DNA of 64,000 bases from Rhodococcus marinonascens NBRC 14363 (GTDB lineage Bacteria; Actinomycetota; Actinomycetes; Mycobacteriales; Mycobacteriaceae). This document shows positions 49,837 to 60,093 of the stretch, in pieces. The notes beneath the pieces were generated by a model. It searched no databases. It worked only from the letters and a program-made list of their open reading frames with translations, and was not told where the DNA came from. The translations under genes were made by a program, and so were the position numbers. Position 1 is the first letter of the stretch, and each line of letters begins with the position of its first letter. Location of the stretch: NCBI RefSeq assembly GCF_001894885.1, contig NZ_BCXB01000024.1, positions 1-64,000 of the forward strand. The letters are read 5' to 3'.

Positions 49837-50631
49837 TTAGTTCGTTGCGCGGGGTGCGACCAGTGACCACGGAACGGTAAGGATGTTGTCGCGTCGCCGA
49901 TGCCTCTGGTGTTGCACCGGAATCCCCTGCGCGCGAAGGAGTTCGAGGGCAGTCCGCCACCGCACTCGAGGTCCGAACGAACCGTGTGGCGCTGCGGTGG
50001 CCCACGCCAGGTCGGCGGTGGCGAGCAAGGCGTGGACCGGCTCGCCGGGGACGTTCCGGTGGATCAAGGCCTTCGGAAGGCGTGCGGCGATGTCGGAGGG
50101 TCTTTCGACGTCGAAGGGATCCCAGGCGAGCGTCAGCGACAGCGGCCCTTGGGTGTCGAGCAGCACCCAGGCGCAGCGGCGGCCTAGTTCATCGCACGTG
50201 CCGTCGACGATCAGACCGCCCGGTGCAAGCCCGGCCTGCATGCGTGCCCACGCAGGCCCGACCGCTTCCTCGGGGTACTGCCGCAGCACATTGAATGCAC
50301 GGACGAGGACGGGACGCAGCCCGGAGAGTTCGAACCCGCCGCGGGCAAAACTTACTCCGAGCCTGCTCTCGACCACGCGCTCCGGATCGATCTCGAGGCC
50401 CACGACTCGGCGGTCCCTACGTACCGCGGTGAGTCGATCCGCGAGCTCGAATGTGGTGTGCGGGCGGGCGCCATACCCGAGATCGACCACGACTGGGTCG
50501 GCGGAGTCGTTCAGTGCCCGCCGCACCAACGGATCGTGAACCAGCCACCGGTCACTGCGTCGCAATCGGTTGATGCCGGTGGTGCCGCGGGTGGTGACAC
50601 CGTGAGGCCGCCGCAGCGTCGCGGAAGTCAT
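49837..50631 (-). CDS. SAM-dependent methyltransferase-like protein
   Basis: This 264-aa protein has a Rossmann-type core with VVVDLGYGARPHTTFELADR and VVGLEIDPERV. LAPGGLIVDGTCDELGRRCA follows, and it ends in an Arg/His-rich tail (QHQRHRRRDNILTVPW). Motif I (DLGYGARP) is unusual for methyltransferases but fits a small actinobacterial family. The substrate is unknown. It lies upstream of the candidate Y RNA/Ro60 segment on the same strand and could share a transcript. Confidence 0.65.
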   Translation of the reverse strand: MTSATLRRPHGVTTRGTTGINRLRRSDRWLVHDPLVRRALNDSADPVVVDLGYGARPHTTFELADRLTAVRRDRRVVGLEIDPERVVESRLGVSFARGGFELSGLRPVLVRAFNVLRQYPEEAVGPAWARMQAGLAPGGLIVDGTCDELGRRCAWVLLDTQGPLSLTLAWDPFDVERPSDIAARLPKALIHRNVPGEPVHALLATADLAWATAAPHGSFGPRVRWRTALELLRAQGIPVQHQRHRRRDNILTVPWSLVAPRATN

Positions 50632-50652
50632 GGGAACTGTGGGTCGTGGCCG

Positions 50653-51153
50653 TCAGTGCTGTGACAACCAGTCTTCGGTGATCTCGGCCTCGGAGCGGAA
50701 CAGGTCGATGAGATTGACGAGCATCAGTTGCTCCAGCTTCCCGCCGATGAAGGGTAGATACACCTTGGCCTCCGACGTCGTGCGGAATGTGCACCCGGTG
50801 TCGGTGGTGAACAACTTCATGGATCCGGTGAGGCTGCCAGGTCCCGCAGGAATCGACGCCTCGTATGTGCCCATCGTCGGCTCACCGAAAGGGGTGTACA
50901 ACTCCTTGCGGGTGATGACCATGTCCTTCTTCATCACTGCCTGCGCGATCTCTGGAAGCTCCGAGCGCGGCAGGATGTGATGAAGAACGACGGCGATCCC
51001 GTCGTTGGTGACCTCGAAGTGCTCGATGTGATTGTCTGAGTACTTCCGCATCTCCTCGATGCGAGCATCCCAGTAGTCACGGTCGGTGAACGCGCTGTAC
51101 ACCTGTTCGGGGGTGTGTTTGTAGCGGGCTGAGTAGTCGATGCGGCGAGCCAT
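50653..51153 (-). CDS. DUF2505 (SRPBCC-like) protein
   Basis: This 166-aa protein has the START/SRPBCC-like DUF2505 fold: RRIDYSARYKHTPEQVYSAF, WDARIEEM, GTYEASIPAGPGSLTG and FIGGKLEQLMLVNLIDLFRS. It probably binds a hydrophobic ligand in the cytosol. MARRIDY at 51153 is chosen as start. A second member of the family follows upstream, so the pair arose by duplication. Confidence 0.8.
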   Translation of the reverse strand: MARRIDYSARYKHTPEQVYSAFTDRDYWDARIEEMRKYSDNHIEHFEVTNDGIAVVLHHILPRSELPEIAQAVMKKDMVITRKELYTPFGEPTMGTYEASIPAGPGSLTGSMKLFTTDTGCTFRTTSEAKVYLPFIGGKLEQLMLVNLIDLFRSEAEITEDWLSQH

Positions 51154-51205
51154 GATGGACAAGGTTACCGGCTGTGACCGAACGCGCCAGATACGTGCCC
51201 CAGGG

Positions 51206-51703
51206 TCAGGCTCCGAGCCACCGCTCCGTGAACTCCTGCTCCTTCTCGATCAGACGCAGGACCTCGTCCGCGATCGCGCTTTCGATCTTGCCGCCGATCA
51301 GCGGGATCTTGACCTCGGCCTTGCCTTCGAACTTCACATTCGATCCGGCGCCGTCACCGGTCAAGGTCTGGGTTCCGGAAATAGTGGCGGGAGCACCCTC
51401 GATTTCGGCCGTGAACGTTCCCGCGGCGCGATCGCCCTCGAGCATGCTCCATGTTTCGATGCGCCTGATCACCAGATCGCCGGGCCGGATCTTCGTGACG
51501 ATGCCGGGTAGATGCTCTGCGGGAATCGTCTGCGACATGGCCACCGAGATGGTGCCTGGGCCGGTTGTGGCCTGATCGAGAGTGGCCCCCGGCCCGCCAA
51601 CCTGCTCGAGTCGGTCACGCCAATACTGCTCGACGATCAGGCACGCATGCACCTGGGCAACGGGAAACGCGTAGGACGACGAATGCTCGATGCGGCGGCT
51701 CAC
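51206..51703 (-). CDS. DUF2505 (SRPBCC-like) protein, paralogue
   Basis: This 165-aa protein shares the layout of its neighbour (SRRIEHSSSYAFPVAQVHAC, then GTFTAEIEGAPATISGTQTL and LIGGKIESAIADEVLRL). The GTG at 51703 aligns with the start of the paralogue and leaves space for the divergent murB. An earlier ATG at 51745 would overlap murB. Ligand and role are unknown. Confidence 0.78.
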   Translation of the reverse strand: MSRRIEHSSSYAFPVAQVHACLIVEQYWRDRLEQVGGPGATLDQATTGPGTISVAMSQTIPAEHLPGIVTKIRPGDLVIRRIETWSMLEGDRAAGTFTAEIEGAPATISGTQTLTGDGAGSNVKFEGKAEVKIPLIGGKIESAIADEVLRLIEKEQEFTERWLGA

Positions 51704-51728
51704 GACCGGCACGCTACCGTTTGCCTTT

Positions 51729-52820
51729 GTGTGGGATGTGAGCATTGTCGGTCAACTCGTCGATTCGGGCGCCTTCACGTCCGAAAACCTCGAACTGTCG
51801 GGGCTGACCACGTTGCGCGTCGGCGGGCCGGCACGGATCGTGGCGGAGTGTGCAACGACGCAGATTCTCGTCGACGTCGTGCGACTCCTCGACTCCGCGC
51901 ACATCCCGACACTCATCCTCGCCGGCGGCTCCAATCTCGTGGTCGGGGACGGCGGATTCGACGGTGTGGTGGTGCGTGTGTCCAATAACACGGTCGGCCT
52001 CGAAGAGGATTTCGTCACTGCCGAGGCCGGTGCCGGGTGGGACCGGGTGGTTGCCCAGACCGTCGCCGCAGAGTTGGGCGGGCTTGAGTGCCTGTCGGGA
52101 ATTCCGGGTTCGACCGGGGCCACGCCGGTGCAGAATGTCGGCGCATACGGAGTCGAGGTGGGCTCGATGCTCAGGCGGGTGCAGCTGCTCGACCGAAGGA
52201 GCGGCGAGACCCGATGGGTCGAGCCCCACGCCCTCGGTCTCGGCTATCGTACGAGCGTTCTCAAACACTCGGACGCTGCCCTGGTGCTGGCGGTGGAGTT
52301 GACGGTGCATCCCGACGGTCTCGGCGAGCCGCTGCGCTACCGGGAACTGGCCGCGGCGCTCGATGTGCCCGAAGGCCGCCGGCTGCCTCCGGCGCAGGTC
52401 CGAGATGCCGTGCTGGACCTGCGCCGAGGTAAGGGCATGGTGCTCGACCCCGCCGATCACGACACATGGAGTGCGGGCTCATTCTTCACCAACCCGGTGG
52501 TCAGTGACACCGAGTTGATGCGTGTTCTCAGCATGATCGAGACCCGACTCGGCGACGTCGCCGTCCCGCAGTACCCGGTGGACGGCGGAACGAAGTTGTC
52601 GGCGGGATGGCTGATCGAGCGGGCCGGCTTCTCGAAGGGGTATCCCGCTGAGAATGCTGTGGTGCGGCTCTCGACGAAGCATGCCCTCGCCCTGACCAAC
52701 CGAGGCGCCGCAACGAGTGCAGACCTGCTGGCGCTGGCCCGCGATGTCCGCGACGGTGTTCACGCCGCTTTCGGGGTCCGTCTCGAACCGGAACCCGTGA
52801 CAGTGGGCTGTGCGCTCTGA
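51729..52820 (+). CDS. murB: UDP-N-acetylenolpyruvoylglucosamine reductase
   Basis: This 363-aa FAD enzyme reduces UDP-GlcNAc-enolpyruvate to UDP-MurNAc in peptidoglycan synthesis. The FAD part has [20 protein letters not shown] and [39 protein letters not shown] is the family signature, and [10 protein letters not shown] carries the catalytic Ser. Rv0482 is in the same place. The start is uncertain between GTG 51729 and GTG 51738. Confidence 0.92.
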   Translation: MWDVSIVGQLVDSGAFTSENLELSGLTTLRVGGPARIVAECATTQILVDVVRLLDSAHIPTLILAGGSNLVVGDGGFDGVVVRVSNNTVGLEEDFVTAEAGAGWDRVVAQTVAAELGGLECLSGIPGSTGATPVQNVGAYGVEVGSMLRRVQLLDRRSGETRWVEPHALGLGYRTSVLKHSDAALVLAVELTVHPDGLGEPLRYRELAAALDVPEGRRLPPAQVRDAVLDLRRGKGMVLDPADHDTWSAGSFFTNPVVSDTELMRVLSMIETRLGDVAVPQYPVDGGTKLSAGWLIERAGFSKGYPAENAVVRLSTKHALALTNRGAATSADLLALARDVRDGVHAAFGVRLEPEPVTVGCAL

Positions 52821-52851
52821 GATTGTCCGTAGCGGAGGTAGCCTCGTCGTT

Positions 52852-54039
52852 GTGTCTGAACTGTATTCCCGGAGAGGTCGGCCGCGGGCCGCGTTTGTAG
52901 TGGCAGCGCTGGTCGCGCTGCTCGCACTTGTGACCGGATGCGCGGTGGGTTCGACGTCGGGAACGGCCACGGCACCCCCCGGGCCCATAGTCGAGGTCAC
53001 GCAGAATCCGGCGTCGGGCACCGAGGACGTCAACCCGGTGGCGCCGATCTCGATTACCGCATCCCAGGGTACGTTCACCGACATTTCGCTGGTCAACGCC
53101 CAGGACCAGTCGGTCGAGGGTGCGCTGTCACCTGACCGGACTACGTTCACGGTCGGCGAGGCGCTCGGCTACGGTTCCACGTACACGTGGAAGGGGACAG
53201 CAGTCGGCACCGACGGCAAGTCCGTCGCTGTCGACGGCAGTTTCGCAACGCTCGAACCTGAAAAGACCGTCTCCGCCGCCTTGAACATCGGCGACGGCCA
53301 GGAAGTCGGGATCGCCGCGCCGATTATCGTGCAGTTCCACGGCACCGTCGAGGACAAGGCCGCCGCGGAAAAGGCGCTGACGGTCACGACCGACCCACCC
53401 ACCTCAGGTTCCTGGGCGTGGCTACCCGACGACAACGGTTCGCGCGCTCACTGGCGGCCGCAGAACTACTGGGCGCCCGGTACTACCGTCGACCTCGACG
53501 CCAGGCTGTACGGCGTCGACTTCGGTGCCGGAGCGTACGGCGCTGCCGACCTGACGCTGGACTTCACCGTCGGACGCAGTCAGATCGTCATCGCGAACGC
53601 GCCCAGCCACCGGATGCAGGTGGTGCGCGACGGCGAAACAATCATGGACATCCCCGTCAGCTACGGCGAAGGCAACGAACCACGCAACGTCACGCGCAGC
53701 GGCATCCACATGGTGACCGAGAAGTACGAGGACTTCCTCATGTCGAACCCCCCCTTCTACGAGAACGTGCGCGAGCGCTGGGCCGTCCGCATCTCCAACA
53801 ACGGTGAATTCATTCACGCCAACCCGGAGACTATCGGCGTGCAGGGATCGTCCAATGTCACCAACGGGTGCATAAACCTCTCGCTCGCAGACGCCCAGCA
53901 GTACTTCGGCACCGCCATGTACGGCGACCCGGTCGAAGTGACCGGGACGTCCATCGACCTCTCCGCCGCCGACGGTGACATCTACGACTGGGCCATCGAC
54001 TGGCCAACCTGGCAGTCCATGTCCGCACTCGCCAATTAG
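52852..54039 (+). CDS. Lipoprotein L,D-transpeptidase (LprQ-like)
   Basis: This 395-aa envelope enzyme cross-links peptidoglycan through 3-3 bonds. A lipoprotein signal ends in the lipobox LVTGCAVG (Cys lipidation). Two Ig-like domains follow ([20 protein letters not shown] and [10 protein letters not shown]), then the YkuD catalytic domain with [20 protein letters not shown] and GCINLS carrying the active-site Cys. It corresponds to Rv0483 and lies 31 bp after murB, so wall synthesis genes are grouped. Confidence 0.88.
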   Translation: MSELYSRRGRPRAAFVVAALVALLALVTGCAVGSTSGTATAPPGPIVEVTQNPASGTEDVNPVAPISITASQGTFTDISLVNAQDQSVEGALSPDRTTFTVGEALGYGSTYTWKGTAVGTDGKSVAVDGSFATLEPEKTVSAALNIGDGQEVGIAAPIIVQFHGTVEDKAAAEKALTVTTDPPTSGSWAWLPDDNGSRAHWRPQNYWAPGTTVDLDARLYGVDFGAGAYGAADLTLDFTVGRSQIVIANAPSHRMQVVRDGETIMDIPVSYGEGNEPRNVTRSGIHMVTEKYEDFLMSNPPFYENVRERWAVRISNNGEFIHANPETIGVQGSSNVTNGCINLSLADAQQYFGTAMYGDPVEVTGTSIDLSAADGDIYDWAIDWPTWQSMSALAN

Positions 54040-54072
54040 CGGTTCCCCACGGCTAAAGCTGGGGGCTTCTCG
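54040..54072 (+). terminator. Hairpin after the L,D-transpeptidase gene
   Basis: CCCCACGGCTAAAGCTGGGG folds into a hairpin and is followed by GCTTCTCGG. It resembles the end sequences of IS200/IS605-type elements as I remember them, but no tnpA or tnpB is present. It can also serve as a terminator. Confidence 0.5.
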
Positions 54073-54210
54073 GGCGGAATTCGGTGAGCGGCATGTCGTT
54101 GGTGGGTAGGGCTGATGTGCGTGGCACAGTTGTGAGCGGGGAGGGCGCCGACGTTGCTCGGCGCCCATTCACTCTGATGGAATCACTCGAACTCGTGGAA
54201 TGAGGCATCG

Positions 54211-54351
54211 ATGGTCTGGCAAGAATCGCGTGCAGAACTGAACGCCGGCATTGCCAGACTTTCGCAGCAGATGGACTCGAGCCTCGAAGACCTGCGCCGT
54301 GAGTCTCAGATGTTTTCGGATCTGCTCGACACTGTGTTCGACGACCGATAA
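54211..54351 (+). CDS. Small acidic helical ORF (46 aa)
   Basis: The frame reads MVWQESRAELNAGIARLSQQ, MDSSLEDLRRESQMFSDLLD and ends TVFDDR. It is rich in Leu and charged residues in a helical pattern. No strong ribosome site precedes it and no family is recognised. It occupies most of the 340-bp gap between the L,D-transpeptidase and SDR genes. It may be real or chance. Confidence 0.3.
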   Translation: MVWQESRAELNAGIARLSQQMDSSLEDLRRESQMFSDLLDTVFDDR

Positions 54352-54379
54352 GTCTTGGGCGACAGCTAGCCGGGCCGGT

Positions 54380-55126
54380 TTAGGTCGTGCGGTGGAAACG
54401 GGTGGCATCTGCCTGATCCCTGGGCCTGACGAGGATCTGGTCAAGGTTCACATGGGACGGGCGGGAAGCGGCGAACCCGATGACTTCTGCGATATCCATG
54501 GCCACCAGTGGGGTGATGCCCTCGTAGACCTTCTCGGCACGCTCCTGGTCGCCGTCGAATCGCACCAGCGAGAACTCCGTCTCCACAGCGCCCGGCAGAA
54601 CCTCGGTGAAGCGGACGGGCTTTCCGAGTAGTTCGCCCCGCAGAGTGCGGTGCAGGGCGGCTTGCGCGTGCTTGGCGGCGGTGTACCCGGAGCCGTTGTC
54701 ATAGATCGACACAGCGGCAATCGAGGTGACTGTGACGATCAAGCCGTCACCCGACTCGATCAACTTCGGCAGCAGCGCCTTGGTGACTCGAAGTGTGCCC
54801 AGGACATTGGTGTCCCACATCCACTGCCAATCGTCGAGGTCGGCGTCGATGATCTGGGCCAGGCCCTTGGCGCCGCCGGCGTTGTTCACCAATACATCGA
54901 CACGAGGCAGGACGGCGGTGAAGGCATCCACGGAGTCCTGATCCGTGATGTCGAGTTCGAGGGCGGTGCCCTCGATTTCTTTGGCGATCTTCTCCAGCCG
55001 ATCTAGTCGCCGGGCTCCGACGACCACATGGAAACCCTGCTTGGCCAGTGTGCGGGCGGTGGCTTCTCCGATCCCGGAACTGGCTCCGGTGACGACGGCG
55101 ATGCGGGTGTTCGAAGAAATGGTCAT
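54380..55126 (-). CDS. Short-chain dehydrogenase/reductase (Rv0484c-like)
   Basis: This 248-aa enzyme has the complete SDR set: VVTGASSGIGEATARTLAKQ, LVNNAGGAKG, TVTSIAA with the Ser, and GYTAAKHAQAALHR with Tyr-x3-Lys. The ARR motif (VVGARRLDRL) suggests NADP. The substrate is unknown. Its position between the L,D-transpeptidase and mshA genes matches Rv0484c. Confidence 0.85.
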   Translation of the reverse strand: MTISSNTRIAVVTGASSGIGEATARTLAKQGFHVVVGARRLDRLEKIAKEIEGTALELDITDQDSVDAFTAVLPRVDVLVNNAGGAKGLAQIIDADLDDWQWMWDTNVLGTLRVTKALLPKLIESGDGLIVTVTSIAAVSIYDNGSGYTAAKHAQAALHRTLRGELLGKPVRFTEVLPGAVETEFSLVRFDGDQERAEKVYEGITPLVAMDIAEVIGFAASRPSHVNLDQILVRPRDQADATRFHRTT

Positions 55127-55164
55127 GACAACATGTTAGGGCCGGTGACCGGGGCAATGGGTGG

Positions 55165-56232
55165 TCAACCAACCGGAGGGGCGGACGTCGACTCCGGTGC
55201 CGCGCCGCGCCTTCGCAATTCCGCCCTGGCCCTCTCGATTCCGCCGTGCTCGAGCGCCGCCAGCGGGGATTCGTCCGCCCACACGAGTTCACCGCGCCGG
55301 CGAACCGTGACACTCATTGATCCGCCGAGATGCTCGAGAGCGCCGGGAATGTTGCGCCGCTCCGTCGGGAGTGGTACCGGCAGAACGTGGGCCGAGTCGA
55401 GCGGGGAACCTCCCTCGATCTCGACGCTCCAGGTAGGGCTGCGACCCTTCAGGGACCACCGTTCGTCCGTGACGTGCGCGCGTACTGGGGAGGTGACCGG
55501 GTTGCAGAGACGAACCACTCTGCCGTCGGGCAGTACCACGACGACGGATGTGATCTCGGTGCGCAGTGGGCCCGCGACGACCTCTCCGCCGGCGAACGCC
55601 ACACAGGCATGCTGGTCGGCGAACCCCTGGGCTTGCCCCCACCACCAGGAGTCAGGGAAACCGCCCTTACCCCAGTTCTTTTCGCCGTAGACCTGGGCCC
55701 CGTCGAGGTCGATCTCGGTGTCGCCCAGTACGGCCCTTCCTTCGACTCTTCCGCCGAGAAGCCACGGATGCCAGTACTGGTTCAACGCCGGCACGGAATG
55801 AAAGACACCGGATCCGCCGAGTTTGCGCCGCGGCCACCGGACCTGTCCGCCGATCCGGACGTCGAGTCGGGCGTCCGGTCCGAGATCCACCTGGAGGCGG
55901 TCGACCGACCCACGGAACGCTTCGCCGGCGAACGCACCCAGTCCGGCGGGGTTCGCGTAGCCCTCGGGGTGTGCGGCGGTACGCACGAAGGGAACGGGGT
56001 GACCCGCGAGGCCGAGTGTGGACCAGTGGCCGTCAGCGGCCCGGTTGATCCCGGCCAGGGCGATCACGACCTGGCCCGTGGCAGGCTGAGTGAACCGCCA
56101 GAAGTAGCCTTCCATCGCGACATCATGCGAGGGGAGCACGTTCCCGAGCGGCAGGTCCGCCCCCGTCGCCCGGTAAGCCCGGAGAAGTCGCGACAGCGGC
56201 CAGCTTTCCGGCTGAGGATCGGCTTGGCTCAT
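55165..56232 (-). CDS. Tocopherol cyclase-like protein
   Basis: This 355-aa protein matches the tocopherol cyclase family as I remember it: MEGYFWRFTQPATGQVVIAL, then GGSGVFHSVPALNQYWHPWL and VYGEKNWGKGGFPDSWWWGQ. Actinobacteria do not make tocopherol, so it probably acts on another lipid or has a lipocalin-like binding role. It has no signal peptide. It lies 38 bp after the SDR gene on the opposite reading order and is not part of the M. tuberculosis order. Confidence 0.65.
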   Translation of the reverse strand: MSQADPQPESWPLSRLLRAYRATGADLPLGNVLPSHDVAMEGYFWRFTQPATGQVVIALAGINRAADGHWSTLGLAGHPVPFVRTAAHPEGYANPAGLGAFAGEAFRGSVDRLQVDLGPDARLDVRIGGQVRWPRRKLGGSGVFHSVPALNQYWHPWLLGGRVEGRAVLGDTEIDLDGAQVYGEKNWGKGGFPDSWWWGQAQGFADQHACVAFAGGEVVAGPLRTEITSVVVVLPDGRVVRLCNPVTSPVRAHVTDERWSLKGRSPTWSVEIEGGSPLDSAHVLPVPLPTERRNIPGALEHLGGSMSVTVRRRGELVWADESPLAALEHGGIERARAELRRRGAAPESTSAPPVG

Positions 56233-56323
56233 ACCTGTCGATGCTAGGGGTGGAACCGCACCTGCGCAGGCGGTTCGCCGGGCTGGACCGGCGGTCCCGC
56301 CCCGTCTGCTGGAAGCCGGTCGA

Positions 56324-57097
56324 TCAAAGGGGCAGGGAGGACTCCGAGAGTCCGGCGGGTGCGCCGCGCCGGCGGAACCACTCCAGACCGAACGCTGCGC
56401 GCAACTGGTCCTCGGGCATGTGCAGGAACGGGCCGAAATCCCCGATCTGGGTGGCATGCGCGTGCATGGCGGCACGTTTGGCGTCCATCACGCCGCTGAC
56501 ATCCACGACCGTGGTGATCTCGGATTCCGGCAGGCCGAACGTGTCGAGGTCCGGGGGTTGGACCTCGTCGGACCACTCGGGATTCATGGTCATCAGACGC
56601 CGAAGGTGGTCGCGGCTCACCGCAGCCTCGTACACGTGCGGCACACCGGCCAGCTCGGCCGCGCGGATGCCCACATGATGGACCTGTACGTGGTCGGGAT
56701 GGCCGTATCCACCGTTGGAGTCGTAGATCGTGACCACGTCGGCCGCTTCCTCGACGAGAATCGCGGCGAGTCGGGCAGCAGCCTCCTCGATATCGGCGTT
56801 GCAGAACGCCGCGGGGTCGTCGTTCTCGGGCGTTCCCTCCATCCCGGAGTCCGCGTAGTGCAGCAGCACCACACGCCCGGCGCCGAGGAGTTCCGTCGAC
56901 TTCTCGAGTTCGCGGCGTCGCCGCTCGGACAGCGACTCACCCTCGGACAGAAGGCCGTCCGGGGTCTCACCGAGCGCCCCGTCTGTCGCAGTGACCACGA
57001 CGACACGGTGGCCGGCATCGGCGGCCTGCCGCATCACGCCGCCGGTGGTGAACACTTCGTCGTCGGGATGGGCGTGGAAACACACCAGGACACTCAT
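56324..57097 (-). CDS. PIG-L family deacetylase
   Basis: This 257-aa protein belongs to the LmbE/PIG-L zinc amidase family, which includes MshB and Mca of mycothiol metabolism. Zinc ligands are in CFHAHPDDEVFTTGG and GGYGHPDHVQVHHVG. MSVLVCFHAH at 57097 is chosen; an ATG nine bases earlier is possible. The location near mshA is suggestive, but MshB normally lies elsewhere, so the true substrate is open. Confidence 0.75.
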   Translation of the reverse strand: MSVLVCFHAHPDDEVFTTGGVMRQAADAGHRVVVVTATDGALGETPDGLLSEGESLSERRRRELEKSTELLGAGRVVLLHYADSGMEGTPENDDPAAFCNADIEEAAARLAAILVEEAADVVTIYDSNGGYGHPDHVQVHHVGIRAAELAGVPHVYEAAVSRDHLRRLMTMNPEWSDEVQPPDLDTFGLPESEITTVVDVSGVMDAKRAAMHAHATQIGDFGPFLHMPEDQLRAAFGLEWFRRRGAPAGLSESSLPL

Positions 57098-57226
57098 AGA
57101 AGCCATACTTACACGTGCCGGAAGTCGCGACGGCAATCTGTCGACTCTCGACGCGTGCCCGGCGCCCGTGCCCGCGGGGTACGTGGTCGCGGTGGCGGCT
57201 GTGACGGCGGCCTCTATCGTGACCGC

Positions 57227-58072
57227 ATGGCCATTCGTGAAACTGTCGGCATCGACGGAACGCCCCTCGTCTACTCCGTGACCGGTGCCCCCGAAGCGCG
57301 GCCGCTGGTTCTCCTGCATGGTTGGGCGCAGTCCTCCAAGTGCTGGGGTGCCGACGTGCTCGACGACTTTGCAGCCCGCTACCGGGTCATCGCCGTGGAC
57401 CTGCGCGGGCACGGATACTCCGGTGCCCCCGATACGGGATACGACGACTCAGCCATCTGGGCAGGGGACGTCGACGCGGTGCTGGCAGCAGAAAGCGTCA
57501 CGTCCGGCGCTGTGCTGCTCGGCTGGTCATACGGCGGCCTCGTGATCTGCGACTTCCTGGAGGCGCACGGAACCGGCGCGGTAGACGCCGTCGTGTTCGT
57601 CGGAGCGATCACCAGCATCGGTCGAGGGGAGCTCGGCGGAAAGGTCGGGTCGGCGATGCGCGCCGCGATCCCCTGCGCGATGTCCGACGAACCGCGTGAC
57701 GCGATCCGTGCCCTCGGCGCGTTCGGAACCGCCCTGACGGGTTCGCCAGAGGGGAAGGGCGCGCAGTCGCAGGCGCTTTTCGGTGCCAGCCTCAGTACCC
57801 CGCCGCGAGTTCGGGCGGCGCTGTTCGACCGTGCGGCAAGTCACGACGACCTGCTGCGGTCGCTCGACATTCCTGCACTCGTAGTGCACGGGACCGCGGA
57901 TTCTGTTGTCGACGTCGCGGCCGGTAGGCACGCGGCCGGCCTCATTCCGAAAGCGCAGGCGTCTTTTTGGGACGGGTGCGCCCACGGGCCGTTCGTGGAG
58001 GATCCCGAACGGTTCGTCAAGGAAGTCGGCCATTTCGTCGACAACCTCGGTGAGGAGCGACAACCTCGGTGA
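57227..58072 (+). CDS. Alpha/beta hydrolase
   Basis: This 281-aa protein shows [37 protein letters not shown] and [10 protein letters not shown] with Ser101. [11 protein letters not shown] carries the Asp region and [11 protein letters not shown] the His. The fold is like haloperoxidase/epoxide-hydrolase-type cofactor-free hydrolases. The substrate is unknown. It lies just upstream of mshA with a 34-bp gap and may share its promoter. Confidence 0.78.
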   Translation: MAIRETVGIDGTPLVYSVTGAPEARPLVLLHGWAQSSKCWGADVLDDFAARYRVIAVDLRGHGYSGAPDTGYDDSAIWAGDVDAVLAAESVTSGAVLLGWSYGGLVICDFLEAHGTGAVDAVVFVGAITSIGRGELGGKVGSAMRAAIPCAMSDEPRDAIRALGAFGTALTGSPEGKGAQSQALFGASLSTPPRVRAALFDRAASHDDLLRSLDIPALVVHGTADSVVDVAAGRHAAGLIPKAQASFWDGCAHGPFVEDPERFVKEVGHFVDNLGEERQPR

Positions 58073-58106
58073 GAGCCGCTGCCACGAGAGAGGGCAGTAT
58101 GGAGCC

Positions 58107-59456
58107 GTGACACCCATGCACAACGCGCCTACCCGCAGGGTGGCAGTCCTCTCCGTCCACACCTCACCCCTGGCGCAACCCGGTACCGGCGACGCGGGCG
58201 GCATGAACGTCTACGTGCTGCAGTCCGCGATACAGATGGCGCGACGAGGTCTCGAGGTGGAGATCTTCACCCGGGCGACGTCCTCGGCCGATGCCCCGGT
58301 CCAGGAAGCGGCGCCGGGGGTGCTCGTCCGCAACGTCGTGGCGGGGCCGTTCGAGGGGTTGGACAAACGGGATCTGCCCACGCAGTTGTGCGCATTCGTG
58401 GCCGGGGTGCTCCGCGAGGAGGCCCGGCACGAACCCGGCTACTACAACCTGGTGCATTCGCACTACTGGTTGTCGGGGCAGGTGGGTTGGTTGGCCCGAG
58501 ACCGCTGGGGTGTCCCGTTGGTGCATACCGCGCACACTCTTGCCGCGGTCAAGAACGCGTCGCTCGCCGCGGGGGACACCCCCGAACCCGCCGCACGTCA
58601 GATCGGTGAGCAGCAGGTAGTGGCGGAGTCCGACCGACTCGTGGCCAATACCAGGGAGGAATCCGATCAGCTGGTCCGCCACTACGGCGCCGACCCGAGC
58701 CGCGTCGACGTGGTGGCGCCCGGCGCCGACCTCACCCTGTATCGGCCGGGTGACCGGGCCGCAGCCCGGGCGAAACTCGGCCTCGACCCTCGCGAAACGA
58801 TCGTGACCTTCGTCGGGCGTATCCAACCGCTCAAAGCGCCCGACGTCCTGCTCCGCGCCGCCGCCGAACTGATTGCCCGCGACCCCGAATCGACCCTGCG
58901 GGTGCTCGTCGTGGGAGGGCTGTCCGGTTCGGGACTCGCCCGTCCAGACGGTTTGATCGAACTCGCGTCGTCGCTGGGCATCGCCGCGCGCGTGACGTTC
59001 CTCCCGCCGCAGGCGCCCGACCGCCTCGTCGATGTGTACCGGGCGTCGGATCTCGTTGCCGTACCAAGCTATTCGGAGTCATTCGGACTGGTCGCCATTG
59101 AAGCGCAGGCATGCGGGACGCCGGTGATCGCGGCGAACGTCGGTGGGCTCGGCGTCGCCGTGCGCAACAGTGAAACCGGACTGCTGGTGGACGGACATCG
59201 AACCGAGGACTGGGCGACCGCGTTGCAGTCGTTGATCTCCCACCCCCGACGCCTTGCCGCGCAGGCCGCCGAGGCCCCGCGTCACGCGGAGAACTTCTCG
59301 TGGGATCACACCGCCGACGGACTCCTTGCGAGTTATCGGAAGGCGACCGCCAACTACAACTACAACTACAACTACGGAAGCGGTTCGAGCGAGTTCTCGC
59401 CGCGCCGCGGACGCGGCTTGTGGAAGTTGCGCAGGGTTGGGGGAGTGCGCGCATGA
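58107..59456 (+). CDS. mshA: D-inositol-3-phosphate glycosyltransferase (mycothiol)
   Basis: This 449-aa GT4 enzyme joins GlcNAc to inositol-3-phosphate, the first step of mycothiol synthesis. Signatures are [20 protein letters not shown] near the start, [35 protein letters not shown] and [20 protein letters not shown]. The tail carries YNYNYNYG encoded by a hexanucleotide repeat. The GTG start fits the MshA N terminus. The ybjN-like gene overlaps by four bases, as Rv0486-Rv0487. Confidence 0.93.
   Translation: MTPMHNAPTRRVAVLSVHTSPLAQPGTGDAGGMNVYVLQSAIQMARRGLEVEIFTRATSSADAPVQEAAPGVLVRNVVAGPFEGLDKRDLPTQLCAFVAGVLREEARHEPGYYNLVHSHYWLSGQVGWLARDRWGVPLVHTAHTLAAVKNASLAAGDTPEPAARQIGEQQVVAESDRLVANTREESDQLVRHYGADPSRVDVVAPGADLTLYRPGDRAAARAKLGLDPRETIVTFVGRIQPLKAPDVLLRAAAELIARDPESTLRVLVVGGLSGSGLARPDGLIELASSLGIAARVTFLPPQAPDRLVDVYRASDLVAVPSYSESFGLVAIEAQACGTPVIAANVGGLGVAVRNSETGLLVDGHRTEDWATALQSLISHPRRLAAQAAEAPRHAENFSWDHTADGLLASYRKATANYNYNYNYGSGSSEFSPRRGRGLWKLRRVGGVRA
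59349..59374 (+). repeat. AACTAC hexanucleotide repeat inside mshA
   Basis: Four perfect copies of AACTAC encode alternating Asn-Tyr in the C-terminal tail of MshA. Changes in copy number would keep the frame. Confidence 0.8.
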
Positions 59457-59944
59457 GCGACCTCGCCGGAATCATCGAATCCGCACTTGCCGACCGTGAA
59501 CTGGATTTCACGAGGAAGGATTCGACGCATTTCGTCGTCGAATTGCCGGGTGAGCGCAAACTCGCGACAACGACACTGCTGACCCTCGGAAAGCACGGTC
59601 TGCGCGTCGAGGCGTTCGTCTGCCGCAAGCCGGACGAGAACTTCGAGGGCGTTTACAAGTACCTGTTGCGCCGCAATCGGCGGCTGTACTCGGTGGCATA
59701 CACGATCGACAAGATCGGCGACATCTACCTCGTCGGGCAGGTTGCCGAGCACGCGGTGACCGCCGACGAACTTGACCGGGTCCTCGGGCAGGTGCTTGAG
59801 GCGGCGGACGGCGATTTCAACACCCTCCTTGAACTCGGATTCGCAGGCTCCATCAAGCGGGAGTGGGAGTGGAGAGTCTCGCGCGGGGAGTCGCTGGCGA
59901 ACCTGAAACCGTTCGAGCACCTGATCGAAGATTCGAAAGAATAG
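59453..59944 (+). CDS. YbjN-domain protein (Rv0487-like)
   Basis: This 163-aa protein has the YbjN/type III chaperone-like fold: [60 protein letters not shown]. It is translationally coupled to mshA by an ATGA overlap. Function is unknown; a role as partner or chaperone for MshA is suggested only by the conserved pairing. Confidence 0.82.
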   Translation: MSDLAGIIESALADRELDFTRKDSTHFVVELPGERKLATTTLLTLGKHGLRVEAFVCRKPDENFEGVYKYLLRRNRRLYSVAYTIDKIGDIYLVGQVAEHAVTADELDRVLGQVLEAADGDFNTLLELGFAGSIKREWEWRVSRGESLANLKPFEHLIEDSKE

Positions 59945-60093
59945 CCGCTCCCCCGCTCCCGGGTCGACAAATCCGCGCGGGTAGAGTGTCCCCGAGCTTG
60001 TGACTGTAGTCACAGTTCCGGTGCAGTGAATCGGCGCTCATTGAATCTTGCACCGACCAAATGTTGCTTCAACGCTTCGAGGGAGAGGCCCCA

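Noticed and set aside
56324-57097. Naming this PIG-L protein mshB or mca
   Set aside because: Zinc motifs are shared by the whole family and no specific residues or context decide between members.
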